Shown piece after piece: positions 17,284-27,220 of a DNA stretch of 64,000 nucleotides; position 1 is the stretch's first letter, and every line of letters starts with the position of its first letter. The notes beneath the pieces are model-generated. The model had not been told where the DNA came from and did no database searches. It saw only the letters and a program-made list of their open reading frames with translations. Both the position numbers and the translations under genes were made by a program. The stretch is taken from contig NZ_CP170448.1 in assembly GCF_042466685.1 (NCBI RefSeq), forward strand, positions 4,278,001 through 4,342,000. Reading direction: 5' to 3'. This DNA comes from Vreelandella sp042466685 (GTDB lineage: Bacteria; Pseudomonadota; Gammaproteobacteria; Pseudomonadales; Halomonadaceae).

Positions 17284-19959
17284 CTAAGTAGTCAACCACT
17301 GCGCCGCAAACTCATCCGCCGGTAGCGGGCGGCCAAACCAGTACCCTTGGGCTTCATTACAGCCCATCTCAGCCAGTAAATTTGCTTGGTCGCGGGTTTC
17401 AACACCTTCGGCCACGGTTTTCATCTCTAGCGCTTTTGCCATGGCGATGATGGTCTGCACAATGGCACGATCATTTTTGTTTTCGAGCATTTCGCGCACA
17501 AAGGAGATATCAATTTTCAGCGCGTCGGCGGCGAAGCGCCGTAGGTAGGAGAGCGATGAGTAGCCGGTGCCAAAATCATCGATAGAGAGTGCATAGCCCG
17601 CTTGGCGCATAGTGTGGGTAATCTCAACGGCCTGATCTGGATCGCGCATAAAATCGCTTTCGGTCAGCTCAAGGGCGATAGCACTCGGTGAAACGCCCGC
17701 GGTGAGTTGCGCAATGTGGCTGGTGAGTTCTGGGTCGGCAAACTGTTGCGCGGAAATATTGATCGATAGCCTCCCAGGCAGCCCGCCTCCAGGCTGATTA
17801 TGCCACTCCATTAACTGCCTAGCTGACTCCTCCAGCACCCAATCACCAAGGGCGCGAATCAAGCCGCGCTCTTCGGCCAGGGGAATAAATTCACCGGGAC
17901 TCACCCAGCCCCACTCGGCGTCGTACCAACGGCACAGAGCTTCTGCGCCGGTCAACCGACCACTGGCAAGCTCCACCTGGGGCTGAAAGTAGAGCGCTAA
18001 CTGGTGTTCACTGATAGCGGCGTTGAGTCGCTCCGTCATCCGTTGGCGCCGATGCAATGCATGGTGCATAGTTTGGGTATAGGGGCAGATACTTTTTTCA
18101 CAACGCTTAGCGTGATGTAAGGCGATGCTGGCCGCATTAAATAGTTCGCCCGCCTCGGCCACATCCTGAGGGTAATGAGCAAAACCGATGCTGACATCAA
18201 GGTGGAAGACCCGCCGCTCCAGATCAAGTGGCGGCTTTACCGCTAAGCGTAGCTGCTCGACAAGGTGACCGATATCACTCGCGACGGGATGAACCACCAG
18301 CAGGGCAAACTCATCACCTGATAAACGCGCCAGCGAGCCGTATGATCGGCTAACCTGCTCTAGACGTTCAGCCACTTTCACCAGCAGTTGATCCCCCACC
18401 TGGTGGCCATGAAGATCATTAACTTCTTTAAAACGGCGAATATCCAATAGCAACAGCGAAAGCCCATGCGCACCTTGCTGTGCCTCTTTCCACATCTGCG
18501 CTAACAACTCCATGAAACGGACGCGGTTTGGTAAACCGGTGGTGCCGTCGGTATACGCTAGCTGATGCATGTGACGATGGTCGCGGCGGCGCTCTAGTTC
18601 TGCCGCAGCTCCGGTAGAGAGGATTTGTAGCACCGAGGTGGCGAACGCATTCGTTGTCAGTGGCTGGCGGTAAAACACCATCATTACGCCGATGGCTTCG
18701 CCATTGGCGTTATCCAAGCTCCGCCCAATCCATGCCCTGGTCGGTAGCAATGTGCCTGGCAACATCAGCGGCGGGCCGTCATGCATGACCGCTTCACGCT
18801 CCAGCACTACCTGCTCGCAGGGTGAGCCTCGCAGTGCAAAGGTATGCTTATCTCGCTGCACGCCTTCAACGACCATGCTCACGGTCGTCGCCTGCCCATA
18901 GACACTTTCATCGCCCTGGGGGGAGGTATGCAGCAGCGCAATGAAGCCAGCGTCAGCTTCCAGCACTTTCACCAAGGTAGCAATCAACTGCTGAAAATAG
19001 CCATCTCCCACCTGGGTAGTGACCGTAGAAGCCACTTCTACCACAGCGTTTTGCACCCGCTGAGACTCTTGCTGGTCGGTCACATCAGAGATAAAGCCTT
19101 CTAAGCAAACGATTTCTCCCGCCTCATCCAAAACGGCCTGGCCTTGCTCCCACATCCAGCGGTAGCCACCGTTGCGGTGGCGCAGCTGGTAGATCACACG
19201 GTAAGGGCGCCTATTGGCAATAGCCGACTGCACCTCATGAAAGAGCTTATCCTGTTCCTCAGGATGAATCAGGTCGGCAAAACTGATCAGCCGATTATCC
19301 TGCAATTCATCAGGCCGGTAGCCCGTCAGCGTTTCGGCCCCTTGGCTCACCAGTTGCATCGTCCAGTTGCGGTCATTCAGACAGCGATAGGCCATACCCG
19401 GTAGATGATTGAGCAGGGTGTCCAAGCGGCGCTCGCTTTCCCGTGCAGCCTCTTCGCTTTTTCTTAATGCCTGCTCCGCCTTTTGCCTATCCAGCTCGGC
19501 TCCCGCCTGGGCGGCGGCGATGTGGAGTATTTCATTGGCTAATCCCCCCAACTGCATGGGCGAGTTTTTGAGTACCGCCAGCAGACCTATCAGCGCGCCA
19601 TCCGACGCATAGAGCGCTCGCCCCAAATAACTCTCGGCGCCCAGTTCACAAAGCAGTTTATCTTCAGGAAAGCGTGACTGAACATCACGCGCATAGAGGC
19701 AGCACTCGCGCCCCAACGCGGTCTCGCAAGGGGTACCTGTCAGCGAATAGGTAATATTGCTGAGTAAGCCCCCATTTGACCAGACAGCCAGCGTCTCAGC
19801 CCGATGCAATTGAGTGACATCGGCGACTATCACATGATCGACGCCTAATATTGTTGCTAAGCGCTCCACCAGCGTTGCATAAAAGCGGGGGCTCCCGCTG
19901 TTCCCTACACCTTCTGCCAACTGGCGAAATATATCGGCCGCGTCGTTCTTTGTGTGCAT
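17284..19959 (-). CDS. GAF-PAS-GAF-GGDEF-EAL cyclic-di-GMP signalling protein
   Basis: About 891 residues from the ATG at 19959 (MHTKNDAADIF). The order is a GAF-like domain, a PAS/PAC domain (YRCLNDRNWTMQLVS to EGFISDVTD), a second GAF-like domain, GGDEF and EAL. The cyclase signature is SGDEF in RLSGDEFALLV. The EAL motif is present in GAEALCRW, with ELTESDF, DDFGTGYS and KIDISF supporting an intact phosphodiesterase. No membrane segment is seen, so it is probably a cytosolic sensor. It may have both activities. A TTG at 20064 would add 35 residues with rare codons and is less likely. Confidence 0.9.
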   Translation of the reverse strand: MHTKNDAADIFRQLAEGVGNSGSPRFYATLVERLATILGVDHVIVADVTQLHRAETLAVWSNGGLLSNITYSLTGTPCETALGRECCLYARDVQSRFPEDKLLCELGAESYLGRALYASDGALIGLLAVLKNSPMQLGGLANEILHIAAAQAGAELDRQKAEQALRKSEEAARESERRLDTLLNHLPGMAYRCLNDRNWTMQLVSQGAETLTGYRPDELQDNRLISFADLIHPEEQDKLFHEVQSAIANRRPYRVIYQLRHRNGGYRWMWEQGQAVLDEAGEIVCLEGFISDVTDQQESQRVQNAVVEVASTVTTQVGDGYFQQLIATLVKVLEADAGFIALLHTSPQGDESVYGQATTVSMVVEGVQRDKHTFALRGSPCEQVVLEREAVMHDGPPLMLPGTLLPTRAWIGRSLDNANGEAIGVMMVFYRQPLTTNAFATSVLQILSTGAAAELERRRDHRHMHQLAYTDGTTGLPNRVRFMELLAQMWKEAQQGAHGLSLLLLDIRRFKEVNDLHGHQVGDQLLVKVAERLEQVSRSYGSLARLSGDEFALLVVHPVASDIGHLVEQLRLAVKPPLDLERRVFHLDVSIGFAHYPQDVAEAGELFNAASIALHHAKRCEKSICPYTQTMHHALHRRQRMTERLNAAISEHQLALYFQPQVELASGRLTGAEALCRWYDAEWGWVSPGEFIPLAEERGLIRALGDWVLEESARQLMEWHNQPGGGLPGRLSINISAQQFADPELTSHIAQLTAGVSPSAIALELTESDFMRDPDQAVEITHTMRQAGYALSIDDFGTGYSSLSYLRRFAADALKIDISFVREMLENKNDRAIVQTIIAMAKALEMKTVAEGVETRDQANLLAEMGCNEAQGYWFGRPLPADEFAAQWLTT

Positions 19960-20159
19960 TGTTGCACTCACTTTTTTAATTCTGGAGCAGTTAGGGCACC
20001 TGCCTCTCACCTCATAAAGTATATCTAGCGACCTACATACAACGCATAAACCGCGCTTTTCCAACTATAACAACGTCAAGACTCGCTGGGTATATGGTAA
20101 AATTAGGACATCACCTCATGATGACTGGCGGCTACGCTATAAAGTGCGCAGGAGATAAC

Positions 20160-21266
20160 GTGACTAAAACATCGACCAAGGATGAAGCACTGTATGTAAT
20201 GCTAACGGAAGCACTGCCTGGTTTCCTAATCAGCGACTTTCTCAAGTGCCAGCGCTTACCTTCGCTTCCCTCAATCGCACTGCGCATCCTCAGGTTAACG
20301 CAATCTTCAAAAGCGACTATCAACGATGTTGCCGACACCATTGAGCATGATCCAGCCTTAACCGCTCGTTTAATATCGCTCGCCAATAGCGTTCACCACA
20401 CACGCTCCGCCAATTCGACACAAACGTGCCTGGAGGCTATCCAGCGTTTAGGGCTAGATGCCACATTAACGGTGGTATTGAGCTTCAATCTTTTTCAGCA
20501 CCCCAGCAAAGGGCCGCAGCATGCGCATATTTGGCAGCGATCGATCATGTCTGCACTCATAGCGCGCCAGCTTGCTGAACAAGTGTGTCCTCAACAGGCA
20601 GGTAGTGCGTTTACGGCAGCGCTGTTACAGGATATTGGTATATTGGCGCTGAGTGCGACATACCCTGAACAAGTAGACGAGCTATACATCGATAGTGCGA
20701 TTCCACATGCCCACCTTGTTGTGGAAGAGCAGCGCTACTTTGGCTGTGACCACACTATTATAGGGGCTTGGCTAGCCGCTAAATGGGGGCTCCCGGCTAC
20801 GCTGATCAACACCATACGCTTTAGTCATGCCCCCTATAGAAGCACGAGAACAAGCGATAATACCGGCGATAGTTTGATGGAAATGTGTGTCCGCCTATCC
20901 GGCCCCACGGCGGATGCCTGCCTATCAAGCACACCCGAAGAGCATCTTGCCGCCCTCTTATACGATTTGAGTACAACAGCGGACATACCCTCTCTCTCCT
21001 TTGAAAGCGTACTACAGGAAGTTCAACCCAAAATGGCGTTGATCGCCAAAACACTAATGATAGACACCCCTGCGGCTATTGACCCTAAAGAGCTGCTGGA
21101 AAATGCTCAGCAACTCTTGCTAAACCATACGCTGGTACTCAGTAGCCGAAGGGAAGCTCAATCCAAAGCACTCACAATGCTACGCAAAGGGTATAGCGCC
21201 CCGGATGGTTTCAACAAAGACATCTCTTTCAAAAAGCTCAATAAACAATCCCGTACCAAATCTTAA
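20160..21266 (+). CDS. HDOD-domain signalling protein
   Basis: About 368 residues from a GTG at 20160, preceded by AGGAGATAAC. An ATG at 20094 would add 22 residues but has a poorer ribosome site. The HDOD domain (LPSLPSIALRILRL to DPALTARLISLANS) occupies roughly the first 230 residues. HDOD proteins lack the full HD metal site and usually act in signalling. It is divergent from the c-di-GMP protein, with 200 bp between the starts, which suggests related regulation. No C-terminal domain is recognised. Confidence 0.85.
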   Translation: MTKTSTKDEALYVMLTEALPGFLISDFLKCQRLPSLPSIALRILRLTQSSKATINDVADTIEHDPALTARLISLANSVHHTRSANSTQTCLEAIQRLGLDATLTVVLSFNLFQHPSKGPQHAHIWQRSIMSALIARQLAEQVCPQQAGSAFTAALLQDIGILALSATYPEQVDELYIDSAIPHAHLVVEEQRYFGCDHTIIGAWLAAKWGLPATLINTIRFSHAPYRSTRTSDNTGDSLMEMCVRLSGPTADACLSSTPEEHLAALLYDLSTTADIPSLSFESVLQEVQPKMALIAKTLMIDTPAAIDPKELLENAQQLLLNHTLVLSSRREAQSKALTMLRKGYSAPDGFNKDISFKKLNKQSRTKS

Positions 21267-21339
21267 CCCGCTGACCATGCTTGCCATTAAGCGCTCGGCC
21301 AGCGCGTTTTCCGTTTGAGCTTCCGCTTATATAAGCGCC

Positions 21340-22644
21340 TTAACGGGTCATTGCCTCAGGTAGATAGAGTGCGATTCCCGGGAAAATATGCATTAAGGCA
21401 ATCGCTAACAGCATCAATAGAAAGAACGGTAGTGTGGCTTTGGTAATGGTCAATATGTCTTTTCCGGTCAGTCCTTGGATCACGAACAGGTTGAAGCCCA
21501 CAGGCGGGGTAATCTGCGACATTTCGACCACCACGACCAGATAAATACCAAACCAAATCAGGTCGAAACCGGCAGCACTCACCAACGGCATGATAATCGC
21601 GGTGACGAGTAGAATCAGCGAGATACCGTCGAGAAAACAGCCCATCACCAGTAGCAGTAAGGTAAGTGCGATCAGCAGCATGGTGGGCGATAGCCCCATT
21701 TCACCAATCGCCTGGGCTAGCTTCATGGGCACCTGGGTAAACCCCATGGCAGAGGTCAAAAACGAGGCACCGGCGATAATAAAAGCGATCATGCAGGCGG
21801 TGCGCACGGCGGCAAACAGCGAGCTTTTAAAAATGTCGCGATCAAAGTGGCCATTAAAACGCGCAATGACAATCGACAGCACCACGCCGACCGCCGCGGC
21901 CTCGGTGGGCGACGCCAACCCGCCATAGATCGAAAAGATAATCCCGCCAATTAACAGCAGAATAGGCACTAACGACCAGGTGTTACGCAGCTTTTCGGCA
22001 AAGCTCATGCCGGATTCATCTTCGCCGGTCAGCCCTTCGCGGTTGCCTTTGAGCAACGCCCACAAAATGAGATAGCTCATAAACATGGCCAGAATCATCA
22101 GTCCCGGACCAATACCGGCCATAAACAGCCTGGAGATCGATTGCTCGGTGACTACGCCGTAGACGATCAAAACAATGGAGGGTGGTATCAAAAGCCCCAA
22201 AGTGGAGGCGCTGGCTAAAGTGCCAATCGCCATATTACTGTCATAGCCCCGCCGCTCAAGCTCTGGCAAGGTCATTTTGCCCACCGTGGCACAGGTAGCA
22301 GCCGAAGAGCCGCAAACCGCAGCAAACATGCCGCTGCCAATAATATTGGTATGTAGTAAGCGACCCGGCAGGCGGTTTAACCAGGGCGACAGGCCACGAA
22401 ACATATTATCCGCTAGCCCGGAGCGAAACAGAATCTCCCCCATCCAGATAAACATGGGTAGCGCAGTGAGATCCCAACCGTAGCTGGCTCCCCAGAAATC
22501 GGAAGCTAAAATAGAGACTGGCGAGAAAGAGCTAAAGAATTCCAATGCTACCCAGGCAGTACCGATCAGCGCGAAGGCGATCCACACCCCGCTACCCAGC
22601 AGCAACACGAGGGTAAATATAGTGGCGAGACTTAGTAGCAGCAC
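21340..22644 (-). CDS. dctM: TRAP transporter large permease (DctM family)
   Basis: A 434-residue protein with about twelve hydrophobic segments. The family region GSSAATCATVGKMTLPELERRGYD and the C-terminal QITPPVGFNLFVIQGL motif are typical of DctM. It imports organic acids with a Na+ gradient, together with the small subunit and binding protein encoded upstream on the same strand. The substrate is not determined by the sequence. Confidence 0.92.
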   Translation of the reverse strand: MLLLSLATIFTLVLLLGSGVWIAFALIGTAWVALEFFSSFSPVSILASDFWGASYGWDLTALPMFIWMGEILFRSGLADNMFRGLSPWLNRLPGRLLHTNIIGSGMFAAVCGSSAATCATVGKMTLPELERRGYDSNMAIGTLASASTLGLLIPPSIVLIVYGVVTEQSISRLFMAGIGPGLMILAMFMSYLILWALLKGNREGLTGEDESGMSFAEKLRNTWSLVPILLLIGGIIFSIYGGLASPTEAAAVGVVLSIVIARFNGHFDRDIFKSSLFAAVRTACMIAFIIAGASFLTSAMGFTQVPMKLAQAIGEMGLSPTMLLIALTLLLLVMGCFLDGISLILLVTAIIMPLVSAAGFDLIWFGIYLVVVVEMSQITPPVGFNLFVIQGLTGKDILTITKATLPFFLLMLLAIALMHIFPGIALYLPEAMTR

Positions 22645-22722
22645 GAGGATCTCTCCGATTTAGGGGGCAGATGCGCTGTTAACAGAGATGTCGTTACAAC
22701 TGATGGGGTGAAGATTGTCATA

Positions 22723-23286
22723 TTAGTGGCCCTCGCTTTCATCTGGGGCCGTCGCTTCGCGAAAGCTCCCTGGATCACGAATGGCAATGCGAACCGCCAT
22801 AAACAAGGCTTCAGCCAGCGCCAAGCACAGCAGCCCTACGCTGGTCACAAGCACAAGCTGAGGAATCCAAAGTGGAATCGACACAAACCCTGAGGAGACA
22901 TCGTTATATTGCAGGCTCTCCCTCGCCAACCCGATTAGGCCGTAACTGAGCATTAGGCTGAGCGCCAGGGCGATGATGAGACAAAACACTTCAAACCACA
23001 CACGGATGGCCGACGGTAGCCGGGTAATCAACAGCGTTACACGGATGTGGGCGTGATGCACAAAGGTGTAGGCCAAGCCCAGAAAGGTCGCTCCCACCAA
23101 TAGATACGACGCAATTTCTGAAACGCCGGTAATACTCAGCCCCAGGCGGCTCAGGCCCACGAGCACCAGCAGGGCATCAATCAGACGAAAGGTCACCTGA
23201 AGCGCTATCAGCGCGCAAATGGCAACCATGCAGGTCGCTGCACCCCAGGCACCCAGGCGATAGAGCTTGTCGAATTTAAACGTCAT
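22723..23286 (-). CDS. dctQ: TRAP transporter small permease (DctQ family)
   Basis: A 187-residue protein with four transmembrane segments, as usual for DctQ. The ATG at 23286 (MTFKFDKLYRLGAW) is chosen. The frame is open far upstream, but that part would run through an intergenic hairpin and into the binding-protein gene. It lies between dctP and dctM. Confidence 0.88.
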   Translation of the reverse strand: MTFKFDKLYRLGAWGAATCMVAICALIALQVTFRLIDALLVLVGLSRLGLSITGVSEIASYLLVGATFLGLAYTFVHHAHIRVTLLITRLPSAIRVWFEVFCLIIALALSLMLSYGLIGLARESLQYNDVSSGFVSIPLWIPQLVLVTSVGLLCLALAEALFMAVRIAIRDPGSFREATAPDESEGH

Positions 23287-23346
23287 GTTCGCAGCCTCAC
23301 GAAGCACGTGGGAAAAAGGACATGGGAAAAAGCACGCGAGAAAAGC

Positions 23347-23370
23347 AGCGGAGGCGTTGCCACCCCCGCT
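23347..23370 (-). terminator. Attenuator-like hairpin between dctP and dctQ
   Basis: On the minus strand AGCGG pairs with CCGCT, with an inner GGC/GCC stem. TGCTTTTCTC and a second T-rich run follow. Such leaky hairpins after a binding-protein gene commonly raise its expression over the permease genes. The T-tract is interrupted, so this is tentative. Confidence 0.4.
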
Positions 23371-23392
23371 ATAAGAGCCATGACAGCAGCGT

Positions 23393-24376
23393 TTAGCTGT
23401 CGCGTTGCTCGCGGTAGCTTTCCAGCGCCTGTTTGGCTTCGTCGTCAGCACGCGACTGCCAATCTTCAAACAACTCATCACCGGCTGCTTGAAGCGCCGC
23501 TGAAACGGCTTCATTAGGCTCAGAAACCGAGATACCGTTCTCTTGCAGTGCAGCCAGGCTGGCATCGTTATCTTCGCGGCTCATCTCCCAACCACGTTTT
23601 TCAGCCTCAGCGGCGGCTTCCATCAGGGCTTCTTGGGTCGCTTCATCCAGGCCATCGAAACTGCGTTGGCTAATGAAGACGATATTTTTGGGCAGCCATA
23701 GGTTAGCGTCGGTGTAATCAGTCACGTAATCCCACGCCGCCATGGAGTTACCCGTGGAGCTTGAAGTGATCATGGCATCCACACGCCCTGTGCTAAATGC
23801 GGTAGGGATGTCTGACTCTTCGGTTTCGGTGGGGCTGCCGCCCAGGTTATCGACAAAACGCTGGGTATTGATGTTAGGTGCGCGAACGCGCAAGCCTTCA
23901 AACTGCTCGGGGTCGGTAAGGGGTTCCGAGGTATAGATACCTTGCGCAGGCCAAGCGACGGCATAGAGCGGAATCAGCCCTTCATAGGCAAACAGCTCGG
24001 TGATCATCGGCTTGGTGGCTTCCCACAGCGCGTAGGCGTCGTCGTAGCTGCCCGCCACACCGGGCAGGGTATCCACTTCGAAAATGGGATCATCGTTAGA
24101 AAGAACGGAGAGGAATACTTCACCCGCATCGATGGTGCCACGGCGAACCGACGGCTTGATTTCACCATGCGATACCAACGAACCACCGCTATGTACGGTA
24201 ATGGTTAACTCGCCATCGGTCGCTTCGGCCACGTCCTCAGCGAACTGCTTGTTGTTTTGAGTATGAAAGCTGGCATCACCGTAAGGCGTGGCCATCGTCC
24301 ATTCCGCAGCATGAGCCGTCACCGTTAAACCGCAGGCGGTCGCTAGGAGCAATGAAGTCGTTATTGTCTTGCGCAT
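23393..24376 (-). CDS. dctP: TRAP transporter periplasmic binding protein (DctP family)
   Basis: A 327-residue protein with a signal peptide (residues 1 to about 23, cleavage after AHA). The body has the DctP pattern, including GLRVRAPNINTQRFVDNLGGSPT, the loop that usually carries the ligand-binding Arg. It is the first gene of the leftward dctPQM operon and follows a LysR regulator gene. The ligand may be 5-oxoproline or a related acid because pxpABC lies beyond the regulator, but that is only context. Confidence 0.9.
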   Translation of the reverse strand: MRKTITTSLLLATACGLTVTAHAAEWTMATPYGDASFHTQNNKQFAEDVAEATDGELTITVHSGGSLVSHGEIKPSVRRGTIDAGEVFLSVLSNDDPIFEVDTLPGVAGSYDDAYALWEATKPMITELFAYEGLIPLYAVAWPAQGIYTSEPLTDPEQFEGLRVRAPNINTQRFVDNLGGSPTETEESDIPTAFSTGRVDAMITSSSTGNSMAAWDYVTDYTDANLWLPKNIVFISQRSFDGLDEATQEALMEAAAEAEKRGWEMSREDNDASLAALQENGISVSEPNEAVSAALQAAGDELFEDWQSRADDEAKQALESYREQRDS

Positions 24377-24412
24377 CGTGAGAACCCTCTTATTTCTATT
24401 AATAGTATGGTG

Positions 24413-25396
24413 CTAATAGTGTGTTGCTTCGGTGGTACCAGAGGAGGCGCTGGCGGTAACCCAGCGCCCGGAGAAAAGTGTTGTTGTCATATCGGCACGG
24501 CGCGCCTGGGCATAGCTGCAGGCACACTGCTGGGCCAAGCGGGCAACGCCGCGACAAAAGCGCGGGTGGTTAGCGTTGCGCCATATCACATCATAGTGCA
24601 TGGCCGGTAACGGCACCGGTAGCGAGAGACGGTAGAGCTCCCCCCGCTGCCACTCATCCAGCACGGTGGCAACGGGCAGCGCGCCAATCCCCAGCCCTTC
24701 GGTGGTCATGCGTACAATGGTCATTAACGTACTGACGCTATGGATACGAGGATTAGCGACTCCCTGCTCTGCCAAATAACTCACCAACTCTGCATAGGGG
24801 CGAGCCTGCTTACCAAATGAAATAAACGGCAACTGCTTGCCCCAAGTGTCGGCACTCTCGCTCAGCACCTTGACGTGCCGGGGAGAGACAAACATGCCCA
24901 TTTCATAAGGACTCAAGGCCTCGTACTCGATCTGCTTTTGCGGTGAATAACCATTCATCGCCAATACAATGTCCAGTTCGTTGCCCAGTAGCCGCTCATT
25001 GAGCACCGGCGAGTAATCCACTGTGAGCTCGATGGTCAAACGCGGATACCGCTCGGTTAAACGGCGCATAAATTCGGGAAACCAGCTATGGGCGATGGTT
25101 TCAATCGTGCCGAGCCGCAATGGTGCAGAAAACGCCTCTTCGTCATCGAAAAGCTTCATCGCCTCGTCACGCTGGTGCAGCATCCGCTCTGCATGTACAA
25201 AGAACTCGCGGCCTCGCATAGTCGGCTGAACAGGCCGGGCGGCACGCTCCAGCAGCAGCTCTCCTACCGTGGCTTCCAAACGCGAGATACGCTCAGACAC
25301 AGAGGGCTGAGTAAGGTGTAGTCGGGTCGCCGCCTTACGGAAGGAGCCGAGCCTCACAGCCCACACGAACGCCTCAAGTTCCTTAAAATCGAGCAT
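24413..25396 (-). CDS. LysR-family transcriptional regulator
   Basis: A 327-residue regulator. The N-terminal winged HTH is at residues 1-60 (LGSFRKAATRLHLTQPSVSERISRLE) and a substrate-binding domain follows. It lies between pxpABC, from which it diverges, and dctPQM, which it precedes on the same strand. It is therefore the likely regulator of one or both. The start ATG (MLDFKELEAF) gives a standard N-terminus. Confidence 0.9.
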   Translation of the reverse strand: MLDFKELEAFVWAVRLGSFRKAATRLHLTQPSVSERISRLEATVGELLLERAARPVQPTMRGREFFVHAERMLHQRDEAMKLFDDEEAFSAPLRLGTIETIAHSWFPEFMRRLTERYPRLTIELTVDYSPVLNERLLGNELDIVLAMNGYSPQKQIEYEALSPYEMGMFVSPRHVKVLSESADTWGKQLPFISFGKQARPYAELVSYLAEQGVANPRIHSVSTLMTIVRMTTEGLGIGALPVATVLDEWQRGELYRLSLPVPLPAMHYDVIWRNANHPRFCRGVARLAQQCACSYAQARRADMTTTLFSGRWVTASASSGTTEATHY

Positions 25397-25742
25397 AGTG
25401 ACTCGCCTGCCAATGACTTAATTGGGGTAAAAAAGCTGTTGTAATGACACTGACAAGGGGCCTGCCCAGTGCTAACGCTCATGCCTACTATGCAACTTTA
25501 AGACCACTTCCAGCAGCGCTATGTCACCAACGCTATTATCACGCCACGCTCTTAATGTGATAAGCGTATCGTGCCCAAGCGTCAACCCTTTTTCCAATAA
25601 ATAACAACATGATAGGAGTGCCCGATAGTTAGTATCGCCAAAAACGATTGGCACTGAGCAAGCCATGTTCATATATTGGTGGTGAACGACAATTCAGCGC
25701 TAACCAATCAAAGATACCCACTGCATCGACACAGGAGTCGCT
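25397..25742. other. Intergenic region between lysR and pxpA, with an inverted repeat
   Basis: 346 bp with no convincing gene. It must contain the divergent promoters. At 25536-25563 TTATCAC and GTGATAA form 7-bp arms separated by 14 bp, and the match continues as CGC/GCG after a two-base bulge. This is a candidate regulator site. Confidence 0.45.
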
Positions 25743-26495
25743 ATGGCCATCCCCCTGCTTAATTGCGATATGGGCGAAAGTTTCGGCAACTGGCACCTCG
25801 GCCTGGATGCCGACGCGATGCCTTACGTCGACTGCGCCAACATCGCCTGCGGCTTCCATGCCTCCGACCCCCATGTCATGCGCCGCACCGTCAAGTTAGC
25901 GGTTCAAAATGGTGTTCGCATTGGCGCGCACCCGGGTTACCCGGATTTGATGGGCTTTGGCCGCCGCTCAATGGCCTGCTCGCCGGAAGAAGCGGAAGAT
26001 ATGGTGCTCTACCAAGTGGGTGCATTAGCGGGCATATGCCAAGCCGAAGGCACCCAGCTGAGCTATATCAAACCGCACGGTGCGCTGTACAACGACATGG
26101 CCGCCAATCCGGCGCTGCTGGAGGGCGTGATGCGCGCGGTGCGGGCTTACGATGCCAGCCTGCCGTTAATGATTATGTCCACCGCCGACCCCGAGCCGCA
26201 CCGCGAGCTGGCCACCAAAATGGGCATTACCCTCTGGTTCGAGACCTTTGCCGATCGCGCTTATGATGGCAACGGCCACTTGGCCTCACGACGCCTGCCT
26301 AACGCTGTGCACCACGACCAGCACACCATCGTCAATCAAGCCATCAAGCTGGCCAAAGGCGAACCGCTCACTGCACTCGACGGCACAACGCTGCATTTAC
26401 CCTGCGATACGCTGTGCGTTCACGGCGACAACCCCGAGTCAGTAGCCGCCGTACGCGCTATTCGCGAGGCCTTTCAGGCGCTGGAGCCGGCGTGA
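25743..26495 (+). CDS. pxpA: 5-oxoprolinase subunit A (LamB/YcsF family)
   Basis: A 250-residue protein of the LamB/YcsF family. Features are the N-terminal NCDMGESFGNW motif with its metal-site residues, CGFHASDPHVMRRTV, GAHPGYPDL and IKPHGALYNDM. With PxpB and PxpC it forms an ATP-dependent 5-oxoprolinase that recycles pyroglutamate to glutamate. CAGGAG precedes the ATG. The TGA overlaps the GTG start of pxpB. Confidence 0.95.
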   Translation: MAIPLLNCDMGESFGNWHLGLDADAMPYVDCANIACGFHASDPHVMRRTVKLAVQNGVRIGAHPGYPDLMGFGRRSMACSPEEAEDMVLYQVGALAGICQAEGTQLSYIKPHGALYNDMAANPALLEGVMRAVRAYDASLPLMIMSTADPEPHRELATKMGITLWFETFADRAYDGNGHLASRRLPNAVHHDQHTIVNQAIKLAKGEPLTALDGTTLHLPCDTLCVHGDNPESVAAVRAIREAFQALEPA

Positions 26496-27220
26496 AAGCC
26501 ACTATTGAGAGACGCACTAAAGTACGTGTTGAAACCGCCGCCATGGATGCCCTGATGGTGCGTCTGTTCGACGCCATCGACGAAACCAATATGGCCTGGG
26601 TGATTGCCGCCGATCAAAAGTTGCGCAGTGCGTTCGGTTCAGTCCTCATTGATCTAGTGCCCTCTTACACCACGCTTTTACTCCATTACGACTGCCAGCA
26701 GTTGAACCACGCTGAGGCCCTGCAACTTATTAACAAGGCGCTTTCAGGCCTTACCCCTGTGGATACTCAAGCCGGTGAACTGCACGATATTCCGGTGTGG
26801 TACGACGAAAGCGTAGGCCCCGAGTTGCCCCTGGTCGCCAAGCGCGCTGGCATCCGTGTGGAAGAGCTAATCAAGCAGCACTGCAACCACGACTACTGCG
26901 TATTCGCGCTGGGCTTTGCCCCCGGCTACGGCTTTATGGGCTTGGTAGACGAATCTCTCGCTACGCCACGCTTGAAGACCCCACGCCGCAAAGTCGCCGC
27001 CGGTAGCGTGGGCATTGCCGATCGCCAAACCGCGATTTATCCGCTGCTCTCGCCAGGAGGCTGGAATATTCTGGGTCGCACCAACGTGCCACTATTCGAG
27101 CATGCCAAACGTGGTGAGCCTCTTTTCCGCCCTGGCGATAAGGTACGCTTTAGAGCGATCTCCCGGGAAGAGTTTGAAGCCGATGGTGGCGATACCACGC
27201 CCTTGGAGGAGCGGCCATGA
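26492..27220 (+). CDS. pxpB: 5-oxoprolinase subunit B (KipI family)
   Basis: A 242-residue KipI/allophanate-hydrolase-subunit-1-like protein. The start is the GTG at 26492, which overlaps the pxpA stop in GTGA; a frame from 26414 would lie within pxpA. Family motifs are HCNHDYCVFALGFAPGYGFM and RKVAAGSVGIADRQTAIYP. It overlaps pxpC by four bases. Confidence 0.93.
   Translation: MKATIERRTKVRVETAAMDALMVRLFDAIDETNMAWVIAADQKLRSAFGSVLIDLVPSYTTLLLHYDCQQLNHAEALQLINKALSGLTPVDTQAGELHDIPVWYDESVGPELPLVAKRAGIRVEELIKQHCNHDYCVFALGFAPGYGFMGLVDESLATPRLKTPRRKVAAGSVGIADRQTAIYPLLSPGGWNILGRTNVPLFEHAKRGEPLFRPGDKVRFRAISREEFEADGGDTTPLEERP

Noticed and set aside
19960..20064. N-terminal extension of the GGDEF-EAL protein with CVVC and CPNC, resembling a zinc finger
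   Set aside because: It needs a TTG start without a good ribosome site and uses several rare codons (AGG, AGA, ATA). The ATG at 19959 begins a normal protein. The Cys pairs are probably chance.
21324..21337. 14-bp palindrome CGCTTATATAAGCG after the TRAP operon
   Set aside because: Without a loop or a T-run it makes a poor terminator, and there is no second copy to support an operator.
25472..25672. 66-residue open frame on the minus strand between lysR and pxpA
   Set aside because: No recognised domain, no ribosome site, and it lies over the inverted repeat and likely promoter.
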